Below, piece by piece: positions 1 through 6,093 of a stretch of 14,430 nucleotides of DNA. Below the pieces are notes generated by a model. It did no database searches. It was not told where the DNA came from and was given only the letters and a program-made list of their open reading frames with translations. The position numbers and the translations under genes were made by a program. Source of the DNA: CAZFBR01 sp035353495 [NCBI: uncultured bacterium] (GTDB taxonomy: Bacteria; DAOPZR01); the NCBI GenBank assembly GCA_964517215.1, contig CAZFBR010000070.1:1-14430 (forward strand), in the 5' to 3' direction. How positions within the stretch are numbered: the stretch's first letter is position 1; every line of letters starts with the position of its first letter.

Positions 1-348
1 CTGGCGGGCTTGCTGCTGGCAAAGATCATCTACGCGGTTGCCGCCGCAATCATTGGCGTGTTGGTGATGCTGGTGCTGGCGCTGCCGGTCATGGTGCTGG
101 TCGTTGCGATGGGCCTGGCCGTGGTGCTGACCAAATCGCTGGCACTGATGGTGCTGGGGGTGGCGGTCGGTCTGCTGGTGGCGCTGACGGTGCTGGTGAT
201 CGGCACGGTCCTGCTGCTGCCGGTGCTGGTGCTGGAGCGCTGCTATGTGCTGGAAGTGAACCGCCGTCTGTGGACGGCGCCTGAATGGGGTGTCTTTTCC
301 TGGCATCCGGTATCAATGGAGGTGGCGAAATGTTCGAGTTGCGGGTGA
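1..348 (+). CDS. C-terminal part of an unknown hydrophobic membrane protein (5' end outside the window)
   Basis: The frame is open from base 1, so the true start lies to the left; an ATG at 10 is available, but nothing shows that it is used. The visible 115 residues are almost entirely Val, Leu, Ala, Met and Gly over about the first 75, enough for two or three membrane spans. A polar tail with Arg, Trp and a final Cys-x-x-Cys follows. The coding DNA is correspondingly low in complexity, with repeated ctggtg/gtgctg units at about 60-240. The last 19 bases overlap the next gene and contain its Shine-Dalgarno sequence (GGAGG at 318-322), so the two are probably co-transcribed. I do not recognise the family and assign no function. 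Confidence 0.6.
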   Translation: MAGLLLAKIIYAVAAAIIGVLVMLVLALPVMVLVVAMGLAVVLTKSLALMVLGVAVGLLVALTVLVIGTVLLLPVLVLERCYVLEVNRRLWTAPEWGVFSWHPVSMEVAKCSSCG

Positions 349-707
349 CATTACGGTTTTCGGCGGGACATCATTTGCGGCAATACCACGGCACCAGCGA
401 GACGCCGCATGAGCACAAGTACCGGGTGGATCTGTTTGTGACGGGTGAAAAAACCGATACCGAGGGCTTGGTGGCTGATTTTACCGAGATCAAGGCGCGT
501 GGCCAAAAGGCGCTGGCGCGGTTCGATCATGCGGATCTGAATGAATTGCCGGAATTTACCCGGATTAATCCGACCACGGAGAATATCGCGGTGGTGATTT
601 ACCGGGCACTGGCGCCTGAACTTGATTCGGATAATGTGCGACTGGCGGCGGTCCGCGTCTGGGAAAGTGACGACGCCTGCTGCCTATACCGGCCTGAATC
701 CGAATAG
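330..707 (+). CDS. 6-pyruvoyl-tetrahydropterin synthase / QueD-family protein, PTPS-III-like (Glu replaces the catalytic Cys)
   Basis: A 125-residue protein of the T-fold PTPS/QueD family, which acts on 7,8-dihydroneopterin triphosphate. Zinc ligands are H14, H27 and H29 (PHEH in place of the usual LHGH). The catalytic Asp-His pair is D66-H67 in FDHADLN, and the pterin-anchoring Glu is E112 in VWES. At the catalytic Cys position there is Ser23, followed by Glu24 (SETPHEH). Classical QueD (preQ0/queuosine synthesis) needs that Cys. In the PTPS-III subgroup a Glu replaces or accompanies it, and the product is 6-hydroxymethyldihydropterin for folate, bypassing FolB. The start at 330 is chosen for GGAGG at 318-322 with 7-nt spacing; longer versions from 285 would pre-empt that site. 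Nearby thyX uses methylene-tetrahydrofolate, which fits a folate role. Family assignment is firm; the PTPS-III subtype is inferred. Confidence 0.88.
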   Translation: MFELRVTLRFSAGHHLRQYHGTSETPHEHKYRVDLFVTGEKTDTEGLVADFTEIKARGQKALARFDHADLNELPEFTRINPTTENIAVVIYRALAPELDSDNVRLAAVRVWESDDACCLYRPESE

Positions 708-740
708 CTGATCTGCTGCATTACGTGTTGTCGTGACGGT

Positions 741-757
741 AGTTGTGTGTCACAACT
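741..757. repeat. Inverted repeat AGTTGTG-tgt-CACAACT (operator or hairpin candidate)
   Basis: Perfect 7-bp half sites separated by three bases lie 33 bases after the pterin gene stop. A competing, nearly perfect stem overlaps it: CACAA (751-755) plus TCACC can pair with GGTGA plus TTGTG (764-773), leaving one bulged C. There is no T-run, so it is not a typical intrinsic terminator. It could be a protein-binding site upstream of the promoter at 811-846 or an RNA processing structure. The repeat is visible; its role is unknown. Confidence 0.45.
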
Positions 758-810
758 CACCAAGGTGATTGTGCAGTGGTTGCCGATAAAAATTAATGAT
801 AATTTCACAC

Positions 811-846
811 CTTTGTAACAGTCCTGTAACATATATGTAGTATCAT
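811..846 (+). promoter_or_regulatory. Putative Pho-box-type promoter (TGTAACA direct repeat plus -10)
   Basis: An AT-rich island in GC-rich DNA holds a direct repeat TGTAACA (814-820) and TGTAACA (825-831) with an 11-base period. Nine bases later comes a -10-like TATCAT (841-846). PhoB boxes consist of two such 7-base units 11 bases apart, placed about 10 bases before the -10 in place of a normal -35. The unit here differs from the E. coli TGTCATA consensus. Transcription would start near 853 and meet the terminator at 886-921 before thyX. The repeat geometry is seen directly; regulation by PhoB is inferred. Confidence 0.45.
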
Positions 847-852
847 TCCCGC

Positions 853-921
853 GTAACATGAGAGTTAGTGGGGGGGGAAACTTCGCCGCCCGTGGCGGTC
901 CGTCGCCACGGGCGGTTTTTT
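853..921 (+). ncRNA. Putative short RNA or attenuated thyX leader
   Basis: If the promoter at 811-846 is active, the transcript would be about 69 nt and end at a strong intrinsic terminator, with no convincing reading frame inside. It contains a run of eight G (870-877) before the terminator stem. Two readings are possible: a stand-alone small RNA ending before thyX, or a leader in which read-through sets thyX-nrdD expression. I recognise no known RNA family or riboswitch core. The inference rests on promoter and terminator only. Confidence 0.3.
886..921 (+). terminator. Strong intrinsic (rho-independent) terminator upstream of thyX
   Basis: A perfect 12-bp GC-rich stem, CCGCCCGTGGCG (886-897) with CGCCACGGGCGG (904-915), closes a 6-base loop and is followed by six T (916-921). 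It lies only 18 bases before the thyX start and ends 7 bases before the Shine-Dalgarno site. Any transcript from the upstream genes or the 811-846 promoter must pass it to express thyX, so it can separate transcription units or act as an attenuator. Confidence 0.85.
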
Positions 922-939
922 CCCGGCGGGAGAAGGATG

Positions 940-1641
940 ATGAAAGTTACGCTGCTGCAGCACACACCCAATCCCGATGAAACAGTGGCCCTGGCGGCGC
1001 GTATCTGTTATGCCCCGGGCGATATCGCCGAACTGACCCAGAGCGTCATGAGCCCGGCCCGGCGCCGGGAATTCCTGAATATGCTGATCAAACGCGGGCA
1101 CCACACCCCGCTGGAACATATCACCTTTACCTTCGGAGTCGAGGGGGTATCGCGGGCGTGCTCGCACCAGCTGGTGCGGCATCGTATAGCCTCGTTTTGC
1201 CAGCAGAGCCAGCGCTATGTGGAAATGCACGATGCCGCACATGACACCTTTGTGGTGCCGCCCGGGATTGCAGCCGACCCGGAAGCGGAAAAGTTGTATC
1301 GCGAACTGATGCGCTCAGCCCGTGAAACCTACGCGGCGCTGCGGGCGCGGGGGGTGGCACGCGAGGATGCGCGCTATGTGCTCCCCTCGGCGACGGAGAC
1401 GGCGCTGGTGGTGACAATGAATGCGCGGTCGCTGCTCAATCTGTTTGCGTTGCGTCTCTGCCGGCGGGCGCAGTGGGAAGTGCGCACGGTGGCGGAACAG
1501 ATGCTGGCACTGGCGCGGCAGGTCTCCCCGGAAATCTTTGCCGCCGCCGGCCCGGGCTGCGTGACGGGCGCCTGCCCCGAGGGCAAGAACGGCTGCGGGC
1601 AGCCGTATGCCGCGCCGGTCCCCGCGGCGGCAGCGGTCTGA
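940..1641 (+). CDS. thyX: Flavin-dependent thymidylate synthase ThyX
   Basis: A 233-residue FAD-dependent thymidylate synthase. It methylates dUMP to dTMP using methylene-tetrahydrofolate as carbon donor and NAD(P)H through FAD, leaving tetrahydrofolate rather than dihydrofolate. The signature RHR-x7-S is at residues 80-90 and continues as SQRY; the conserved GHHTPLEH precedes it (about 53-60). The C-terminal tail carries three cysteines in GPGCV-TGACPEGKNGCG. Two adjacent ATGs exist (937 and 940). 940 is chosen because GGGAG at 928-932 is then 7 nt away; 937 would add one Met. A frame extension to 868 would run through the terminator hairpin and is rejected. nrdD starts 34 bases downstream, so the two are probably one operon. 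Confidence 0.96.
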   Translation: MKVTLLQHTPNPDETVALAARICYAPGDIAELTQSVMSPARRREFLNMLIKRGHHTPLEHITFTFGVEGVSRACSHQLVRHRIASFCQQSQRYVEMHDAAHDTFVVPPGIAADPEAEKLYRELMRSARETYAALRARGVAREDARYVLPSATETALVVTMNARSLLNLFALRLCRRAQWEVRTVAEQMLALARQVSPEIFAAAGPGCVTGACPEGKNGCGQPYAAPVPAAAAV

Positions 1642-1675
1642 ACTGAAATATACCGGAATGGTGGAGGAATAGATA

Positions 1676-3766
1676 ATGGTCAAGGTTTTGAAAAAGAAAT
1701 CGTTCAAGAGCGGTGACAGCACCGATATGGCGCTGCTGGTGAATGCCATGTCGGCGGCCAAGCAGCAGCCGTGGGACAAAAAAAAGATCATTGACGCGCT
1801 GCAGGAGGAGACGGAACTCAATCTCATGGCGGCGCACCAGGTGGCGGATACGGTTGAACAGCAGATCCGCAGCGCCAATATGAATGTGGTTACCACATCG
1901 CTGATCCGCGAACTGGTCGATGCCGAGCTGTTCAAGCGCGGCCTGAGCAAGACCCTGAAACAGCACACGCGTATCGGCATGCCGGTCTACGATATCGAGA
2001 AGCTCATCTTCGAGTCGAACCGCGAGAATGCGAACATCCGCCACAATCCCGAGAGCATCAACCTGACCATGGCCGAGATCATGCTCAAGGAATTCGCCAT
2101 GCAGAAGGTATTCTCCGAATTTGTCGGCGACGCGCATCTCAAGGGTGACATTCACATCCACGACCTCGGCATGATCGACCGGCCGTATTGCTCGGGCCAG
2201 TCGCTGGAATACATCAAAAAGTTCGGGCTCAACCTGCCGGGGATCACCTCGGTTTCCGGGCCGGCGAAGCATGCCAATGTGCTGCTCGGCCATATGCTGA
2301 AGATGACGTCGGTGCTGCAGAACCATTTTGCCGGCGCCATCGGCTGGGATGCGGTTAACCTGTTCTTTGCGCCGTATCTGGAAAATGCCAGTGATGATGA
2401 GCTGACCCAGCTCGCCCAGATGATGATCTTCGAATTCAACCAGCTGGCGGGCGGGCGCGGCGGCCAGGTCGCCTTCACCGACATCAACCTCTACTGGGAA
2501 GTCCCCGATCATTTCGCCGAGGTGCCGGCGATCGGGCCGGGCGGCGAATTCACCGGGCGGACCTATGCCACGTACGAAAAGACCGCCCAGCGGTTCGTCA
2601 ATGCGCTGATCGACGTTTACCTGGCAGGCGACGCGCAGGGAACGCCGTTTTTCTTTCCCAAGCCGCTGGTGCACATCACCAAGAAATTCTTCGCCACGGA
2701 GGGCCACCAGGAATTCCTCAACCGGTTGTGCCAGCTGGCGGTGGAAAAGGGCAATACGTATTTCGTCTTCGACCGCGGTGACCAGGCAAAGATCAGCGAG
2801 TGCTGCCGCCTGTCGTTTGAGCTGTCACCGGACGATATCAATGACGCGAAGCAGCCGTGGAAGATGCGTTTCTCGGCGCTGCAGAACGTGACCCTGAACC
2901 TGCCGCGGGTGGGCTACAAGGCGGCGGGTGATGTGGACAAGATGTACGCGGAGCTTGACCGGCTCATCGAGCTGGCGACCTACGCGCACAAGGAAAAGAA
3001 GAACTTCATCGAACGCACCCTCGAACTGGGGAAGGGGAGCCCGCTGGCGATGCTGCTGATCGACCACGACGGCGAACCCTATTACCGGCTGCGCAAGAGC
3101 GCCTACCTCATCGGCCTGCTTGGGTTGAACGAGCTGGTGCAGACGATGACGGGGGAAGAGCTGCATGAATCGATGGCGGCCTACCGCTTCGGCATGCGCG
3201 TGATTGCCCACATCAATTTGAAGGCGAAACAGCTGGCCAAGGACCTCAAGCTCAAGCTGGTGCTGGAGCAGACGCCGGCGGAGTCGACGGCGATGCGCAT
3301 GGCCAAGCTTGACCTGCGTTATTATCCCGAGCAGGCCAAACAGGTGATCAAGGGCGATTTCGAGAGCGGCGAGATTTACTATACCAATTCGACGTTCTAT
3401 GCCAATCATGCGCCGGTGAGCTTCGTCGAGCGCATCATCGGCGAGGGGCGGATCCACCCGCTGATCAGCGCCGGGGCGATCACCCACGTGTGGATGGGCG
3501 AGCACAAGCCGTCGGTGGCAAACGTTGCCGACGTGGTGGTGAAGACCTACAGCGATTCGCAGAACGCGCAGATCGCGTTTTCCCCGGAATTCACCACCTG
3601 CGTGAAATGCGGCAAGCTTTCCCGCGGGCTGCACAAGGCGTGCCCGAGCTGCGGATCCGAGGAAGTGGACGGGATCACCCGCATCACCGGGTATTTTACC
3701 AAGGTCTCGTCGTGGAACAAGGGCAAAAAAGGGGAATTGCGCGACCGGAAGCGGCAGGGGGTGTAG
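1676..3766 (+). CDS. nrdD: Anaerobic (class III) ribonucleoside-triphosphate reductase NrdD
   Basis: A 696-residue glycyl-radical enzyme that reduces NTPs to dNTPs without oxygen. Residues about 20-90 look like a weak ATP-cone: the second half (PWDKKKIIDAL to SLIRELVDAELF) is recognisable, but the usual KRDG start is missing. Catalytic-domain cysteines include C172 (PYCSG) and C376-C377 in ECCRLS, the thiyl-radical region. A C-terminal zinc site is formed by C642, C645, C656 and C659. The glycyl radical loop is RITGYF with G672, 24 residues from the end, followed by WNKGKKGELRDR. GGAGGA at 1663-1668 supports the start. The activase gene nrdG, often next to nrdD, is absent here. Instead a redoxin gene follows after 2 bases. 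Confidence 0.96.
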   Translation: MVKVLKKKSFKSGDSTDMALLVNAMSAAKQQPWDKKKIIDALQEETELNLMAAHQVADTVEQQIRSANMNVVTTSLIRELVDAELFKRGLSKTLKQHTRIGMPVYDIEKLIFESNRENANIRHNPESINLTMAEIMLKEFAMQKVFSEFVGDAHLKGDIHIHDLGMIDRPYCSGQSLEYIKKFGLNLPGITSVSGPAKHANVLLGHMLKMTSVLQNHFAGAIGWDAVNLFFAPYLENASDDELTQLAQMMIFEFNQLAGGRGGQVAFTDINLYWEVPDHFAEVPAIGPGGEFTGRTYATYEKTAQRFVNALIDVYLAGDAQGTPFFFPKPLVHITKKFFATEGHQEFLNRLCQLAVEKGNTYFVFDRGDQAKISECCRLSFELSPDDINDAKQPWKMRFSALQNVTLNLPRVGYKAAGDVDKMYAELDRLIELATYAHKEKKNFIERTLELGKGSPLAMLLIDHDGEPYYRLRKSAYLIGLLGLNELVQTMTGEELHESMAAYRFGMRVIAHINLKAKQLAKDLKLKLVLEQTPAESTAMRMAKLDLRYYPEQAKQVIKGDFESGEIYYTNSTFYANHAPVSFVERIIGEGRIHPLISAGAITHVWMGEHKPSVANVADVVVKTYSDSQNAQIAFSPEFTTCVKCGKLSRGLHKACPSCGSEEVDGITRITGYFTKVSSWNKGKKGELRDRKRQGV

Positions 3767-3768
3767 TC

Positions 3769-4050
3769 ATGGAAATCAAGTTCTTTCTCAAGAAAAACTG
3801 CGACAAATGCGTGTACGCCAAGGGCAAGCTGGGCGCGTTGGCGGCACAAAGCATCTTTTTCGATGTGGACACCCGCGATGGGTTGGCTGAGTCGATGATC
3901 TATGATGTGCAGGCGCTGCCGGCGATTATCGTCACCGAAGATGAGCGTGAGGTGATGGCATGGCGTGGCGGCGAGCATCACGATCAGCCGCTGCTGGCCT
4001 TCCTCAGAAAACTGGAACAGCACGCTGCTGCCGCGCCTGCCGGCGCGTGA
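3769..4050 (+). CDS. Small thioredoxin/glutaredoxin-fold protein with a CxxC site (NrdH-like redoxin)
   Basis: A 93-residue cytosolic thioredoxin-fold protein. The pattern is beta strand MEIKFFLKK, redox motif C11-D-K-C14 at the start of the first helix, a second strand (IFFDVDT), then LPAIIV with the cis-Pro at P51, and a C-terminal helix. It starts 2 bases after the nrdD stop, with a G-rich AGGGGGTG ahead of the ATG, and its stop overlaps the dut start. Position suggests it supplies electrons to NrdD, as thioredoxin or NrdH-like redoxins do for non-formate class III reductases. That is an inference; it could be a general thiol reductant. An upstream extension of the frame inside nrdD (from 3490) is not a real start. 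Confidence 0.85.
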   Translation: MEIKFFLKKNCDKCVYAKGKLGALAAQSIFFDVDTRDGLAESMIYDVQALPAIIVTEDEREVMAWRGGEHHDQPLLAFLRKLEQHAAAAPAGA

Positions 4051-4475
4051 AGATTCGCGTCCGCCGGGTGCGGGCGGGGGTGGCCCTGCCCGCCTACGCG
4101 CATGCCGGCGATGCGGGGATGGACGTGGCGAATGCCGGCCCGGAACTGACGCTGGCGCCCGGCGAGCGGGCTTTGGTCCCGACGGGACTGACGGTGGAAA
4201 TCCCCCCGGGGTTTGAGCTGCAGGTGCGTCCGCGCAGCGGGCTGGCGCTGAAACGCGGCTTGACAGTGCTCAATTCTCCCGGTACAATCGATGCCGGTTA
4301 TCGCGGCGAGATCGGGGTGATCCTGTGCAATCTGTCCACGCAGCCGGTGGTCCTGGCTGCGGGCGAACGGATGGCACAACTGGTCCTCGCGCGCTGCGAA
4401 ACGATTGTCTGGGAAGAGGCCGACACCCTGGCGGACAGCACGCGCTCGACCGGAGGGTTCGGAAGCACGGGATGA
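4047..4475 (+). CDS. dut: dUTP diphosphatase (dUTPase)
   Basis: A 142-residue trimeric-type dUTPase that hydrolyses dUTP to dUMP and pyrophosphate, feeding ThyX and keeping uracil out of DNA. All five family motifs are present in order: [28 protein letters not shown] (catalytic Asp), GERMAQLVL, and the C-terminal STGGFGSTG arm that closes over the substrate. The start is GTG at 4047, within GTGA overlapping the redoxin stop. This gives the usual family length and implies translational coupling; a longer frame from 3960 would lie inside the redoxin gene. The stop overlaps the next ATG in the same way. Confidence 0.95.
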   Translation: MKIRVRRVRAGVALPAYAHAGDAGMDVANAGPELTLAPGERALVPTGLTVEIPPGFELQVRPRSGLALKRGLTVLNSPGTIDAGYRGEIGVILCNLSTQPVVLAAGERMAQLVLARCETIVWEEADTLADSTRSTGGFGSTG

Positions 4476-4942
4476 AGGTTGATCGCTGGCCCGGGGTGGT
4501 TTACCGGGGCATGGCTGCATTATACATTGTCTGGCTGCTGGTGATTGCGCTGCTCCTGCTGCGGGTGGACTGGCTGTTTGGCGCGGCGTTTCTCGGGTTG
4601 GCTCTTTTTTTTCTGCTCCTTGACCGTTTTTTTCGCTGTACGCGCTGCCCAAATTATGCGACCCCCTGCTATTGCGGCGGCGGCAGCATCGCCCGCAAGC
4701 TGTTTCGCCGGCGGGAAATGAAGGCGGACCAGGCGGATGATATGCTGGGCCTGCTGCTGGGCGGCCTGCTGCTGTTCTTCCCGCTGCTGGTGTTGCTGGC
4801 ACTGGACGAATTGCACGGGTGGGGCGCCCGGATCGGTTATTCGGTGGTGCATCTGGTGCTGGCGGGCGGTTGGCTGGCGCTGCAGCAGAAGCAGGGTTGC
4901 GCCAAATGCCGCAATACCTATTGCATCCTCTACCGGGAATAG
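4472..4942 (+). CDS. Unknown integral membrane protein with two cysteine clusters
   Basis: A 156-residue protein with about four membrane spans (residues 13-31, 34-51, 91-111 and 119-137). A cytosolic-looking basic loop lies between spans 2 and 3 (KLFRRREMK). A cysteine cluster [16 protein letters not shown] (C56, C59, C66, C68) follows span 2. A second, CAKCRNTYC (C143, C146, C151), lies after span 4, so both could face the same side. The spacing suggests binding of a metal or an iron-sulfur cluster, or a thiol redox role. The ATG overlaps the dut stop (ATGA), so it is made with the nucleotide enzymes. I do not recognise a characterised family and assign no function. Confidence 0.8.
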   Translation: MKVDRWPGVVYRGMAALYIVWLLVIALLLLRVDWLFGAAFLGLALFFLLLDRFFRCTRCPNYATPCYCGGGSIARKLFRRREMKADQADDMLGLLLGGLLLFFPLLVLLALDELHGWGARIGYSVVHLVLAGGWLALQQKQGCAKCRNTYCILYRE

Positions 4943-4949
4943 TGCGACA

Positions 4950-5990
4950 ATGAATGTGCTGGTAATCGGCGGGGCGGGTTTTATCGGCTGCCATCTGGCG
5001 CACCGCCATCTGCGGCGCGGCGACCGGGTAACGGTGCTCGATGACCTGTCGCGGTTCGGCAGCAGCATGAACTGGGACTGGCTGCGGACTGCGGGCGGCG
5101 ACCGCGTGGCCCTGGTCAAAACCTCGATTTGCGATGACAGCGACGACCTGCGTGCCGCGGTGCGCGGGGCGGATGTGGTCTACCATATGGCGGCGCAGGT
5201 GGCGGTGACGACGTCGGTAACCGATCCGCGCCATGACTTCATGGTCAATGCGCTCGGCACTTTCAACGTGCTGGAGGCGGCGCGCACGGCGGGGAACAAC
5301 CCCATCGTCTTTTTCGCCTCGACCAACAAGGTGTACGGGGGCATGGAAGGCGTGGCGGTGGTCGAGCAGAACAACCGGTATGCCTACCGCGACTTCCCGC
5401 AGGGGATCAGCGAGGAGCAGACCCTCGACTTTCATTCGCCCTACGGCTGCAGCAAGGGCGCGGCGGACCAGTACGTCCGCGACTACGCGCGCATCTACAA
5501 CCTGCGCACCGTGGTCTTCCGCCAGTCGTGCATCTACGGCACGCGGCAGTTCGGGGTCGAGGACCAGGGGTGGATCGCGCACTTCATTATCGCCTGCAAG
5601 CGCGGCCGGCCGGTGACGATTTACGGCGACGGCAAACAGGTGCGCGACATCCTCTTTATCGATGACCTGTGCGACGCCTACGACGCGGCGCGGACGCGGA
5701 TTGACGACGCGGCGGGCAAAATCTTCAATATCGGCGGCGGCGCGGAAAATGTGCTGTCGCTGCTGGAACTGGTGGCGCTGCTCGAAGAGCGTACGGGGAA
5801 CAGGCTCAGCCCGCAGTTCGGGCCGGTGCGGCCGGGCGACCAGCCGGTGTATATCAGCGACATCAGCAAGGCGCGGAGCGAGCTCGGCTGGCAGCCGCGC
5901 ATCGGTGCGCGTGATGGCGTGCTGCGCCTGGCGGCGTGGGTGGACGACCACGCGGCGCTGTTCGACGGGCTGTTCGGCCTGCAGGCCTGA
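4950..5990 (+). CDS. NAD-dependent sugar-nucleotide epimerase, CDP-paratose 2-epimerase-like
   Basis: A 346-residue extended short-chain dehydrogenase. The NAD-binding GGAGFIG is at residues 7-13 and the catalytic YxxxK at Y165-K169 (YGCSK), with FASTNKVYGG holding the partner Ser/Thr. PYGCSKGAADQY, EDQGWIAHF and the length match the CDP-paratose 2-epimerase (Tyv/RfbE) branch, which makes CDP-tyvelose for O-antigen. None of the other tyvelose genes is in the window, so the actual substrate may be another nucleotide sugar. It starts 7 bases after the membrane-protein stop with a poor Shine-Dalgarno site, suggesting coupling. A longer frame from 4737 would overlap that gene almost fully and is rejected. 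The family is clear; the substrate is not. Confidence 0.88.
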   Translation: MNVLVIGGAGFIGCHLAHRHLRRGDRVTVLDDLSRFGSSMNWDWLRTAGGDRVALVKTSICDDSDDLRAAVRGADVVYHMAAQVAVTTSVTDPRHDFMVNALGTFNVLEAARTAGNNPIVFFASTNKVYGGMEGVAVVEQNNRYAYRDFPQGISEEQTLDFHSPYGCSKGAADQYVRDYARIYNLRTVVFRQSCIYGTRQFGVEDQGWIAHFIIACKRGRPVTIYGDGKQVRDILFIDDLCDAYDAARTRIDDAAGKIFNIGGGAENVLSLLELVALLEERTGNRLSPQFGPVRPGDQPVYISDISKARSELGWQPRIGARDGVLRLAAWVDDHAALFDGLFGLQA

Positions 5991-6006
5991 CCGCGCCGGC
6001 AGGCGA

Positions 6007-6036
6007 TTGACAGGCGGGGGTATTCCCTGTTATAGT
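6007..6036 (+). promoter_or_regulatory. Sigma-70-type promoter for efp
   Basis: A perfect -35 TTGACA (6007-6012) and a -10 TATAGT (6031-6036) are separated by 18 bases in the gap after the epimerase gene. The transcript would start near 6043 with a leader of about 50 nt before efp. It is one of the clearest promoters in the window and marks the start of a new transcription unit. Confidence 0.75.
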
Positions 6037-6052
6037 AGGCGGCATACAACGA

Positions 6053-6066
6053 CAACCGTACGGTTG
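6053..6066. promoter_or_regulatory. 14-bp perfect palindrome in the efp leader (operator candidate)
   Basis: CAACCGTACGGTTG is its own reverse complement and lies about 10 bases downstream of the expected transcription start. That is where a repressor dimer would block initiation or early elongation. With no loop it makes a poor RNA hairpin, so a DNA-binding site is the likelier reading. The palindrome is seen directly; the regulator is unknown. Confidence 0.4.
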
Positions 6067-6093
6067 GAGCGGATATTGTGAGGCGGTGAAACT

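Noticed and set aside
285-329. N-terminal extension of the pterin synthase to 285
   Set aside because: The added residues do not match the family, and GGAGG at 318-322 points to the ATG at 330.
741-757. Inverted repeat as an FNR, CRP or NrdR site
   Set aside because: The half sites and spacing do not match TTGAT-N4-ATCAA, TGTGA-N6-TCACA or the NrdR box, so no named regulator is assigned.
868-939. N-terminal extension of thyX from a GTG at 868
   Set aside because: It would run through the intrinsic terminator and its codons do not resemble ThyX; the start at 940 has proper ribosome-binding spacing.
4737-4949. N-terminal extension of the epimerase to 4737
   Set aside because: The added part is the membrane-protein gene read in another frame (Cys/Trp-rich) and precedes a perfect Rossmann start at 4950.
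5976-5987. Palindrome GGCCTGCAGGCC at the epimerase end
   Set aside because: It lies within coding sequence and is readily explained by GC-rich codons; no T-run or promoter context.
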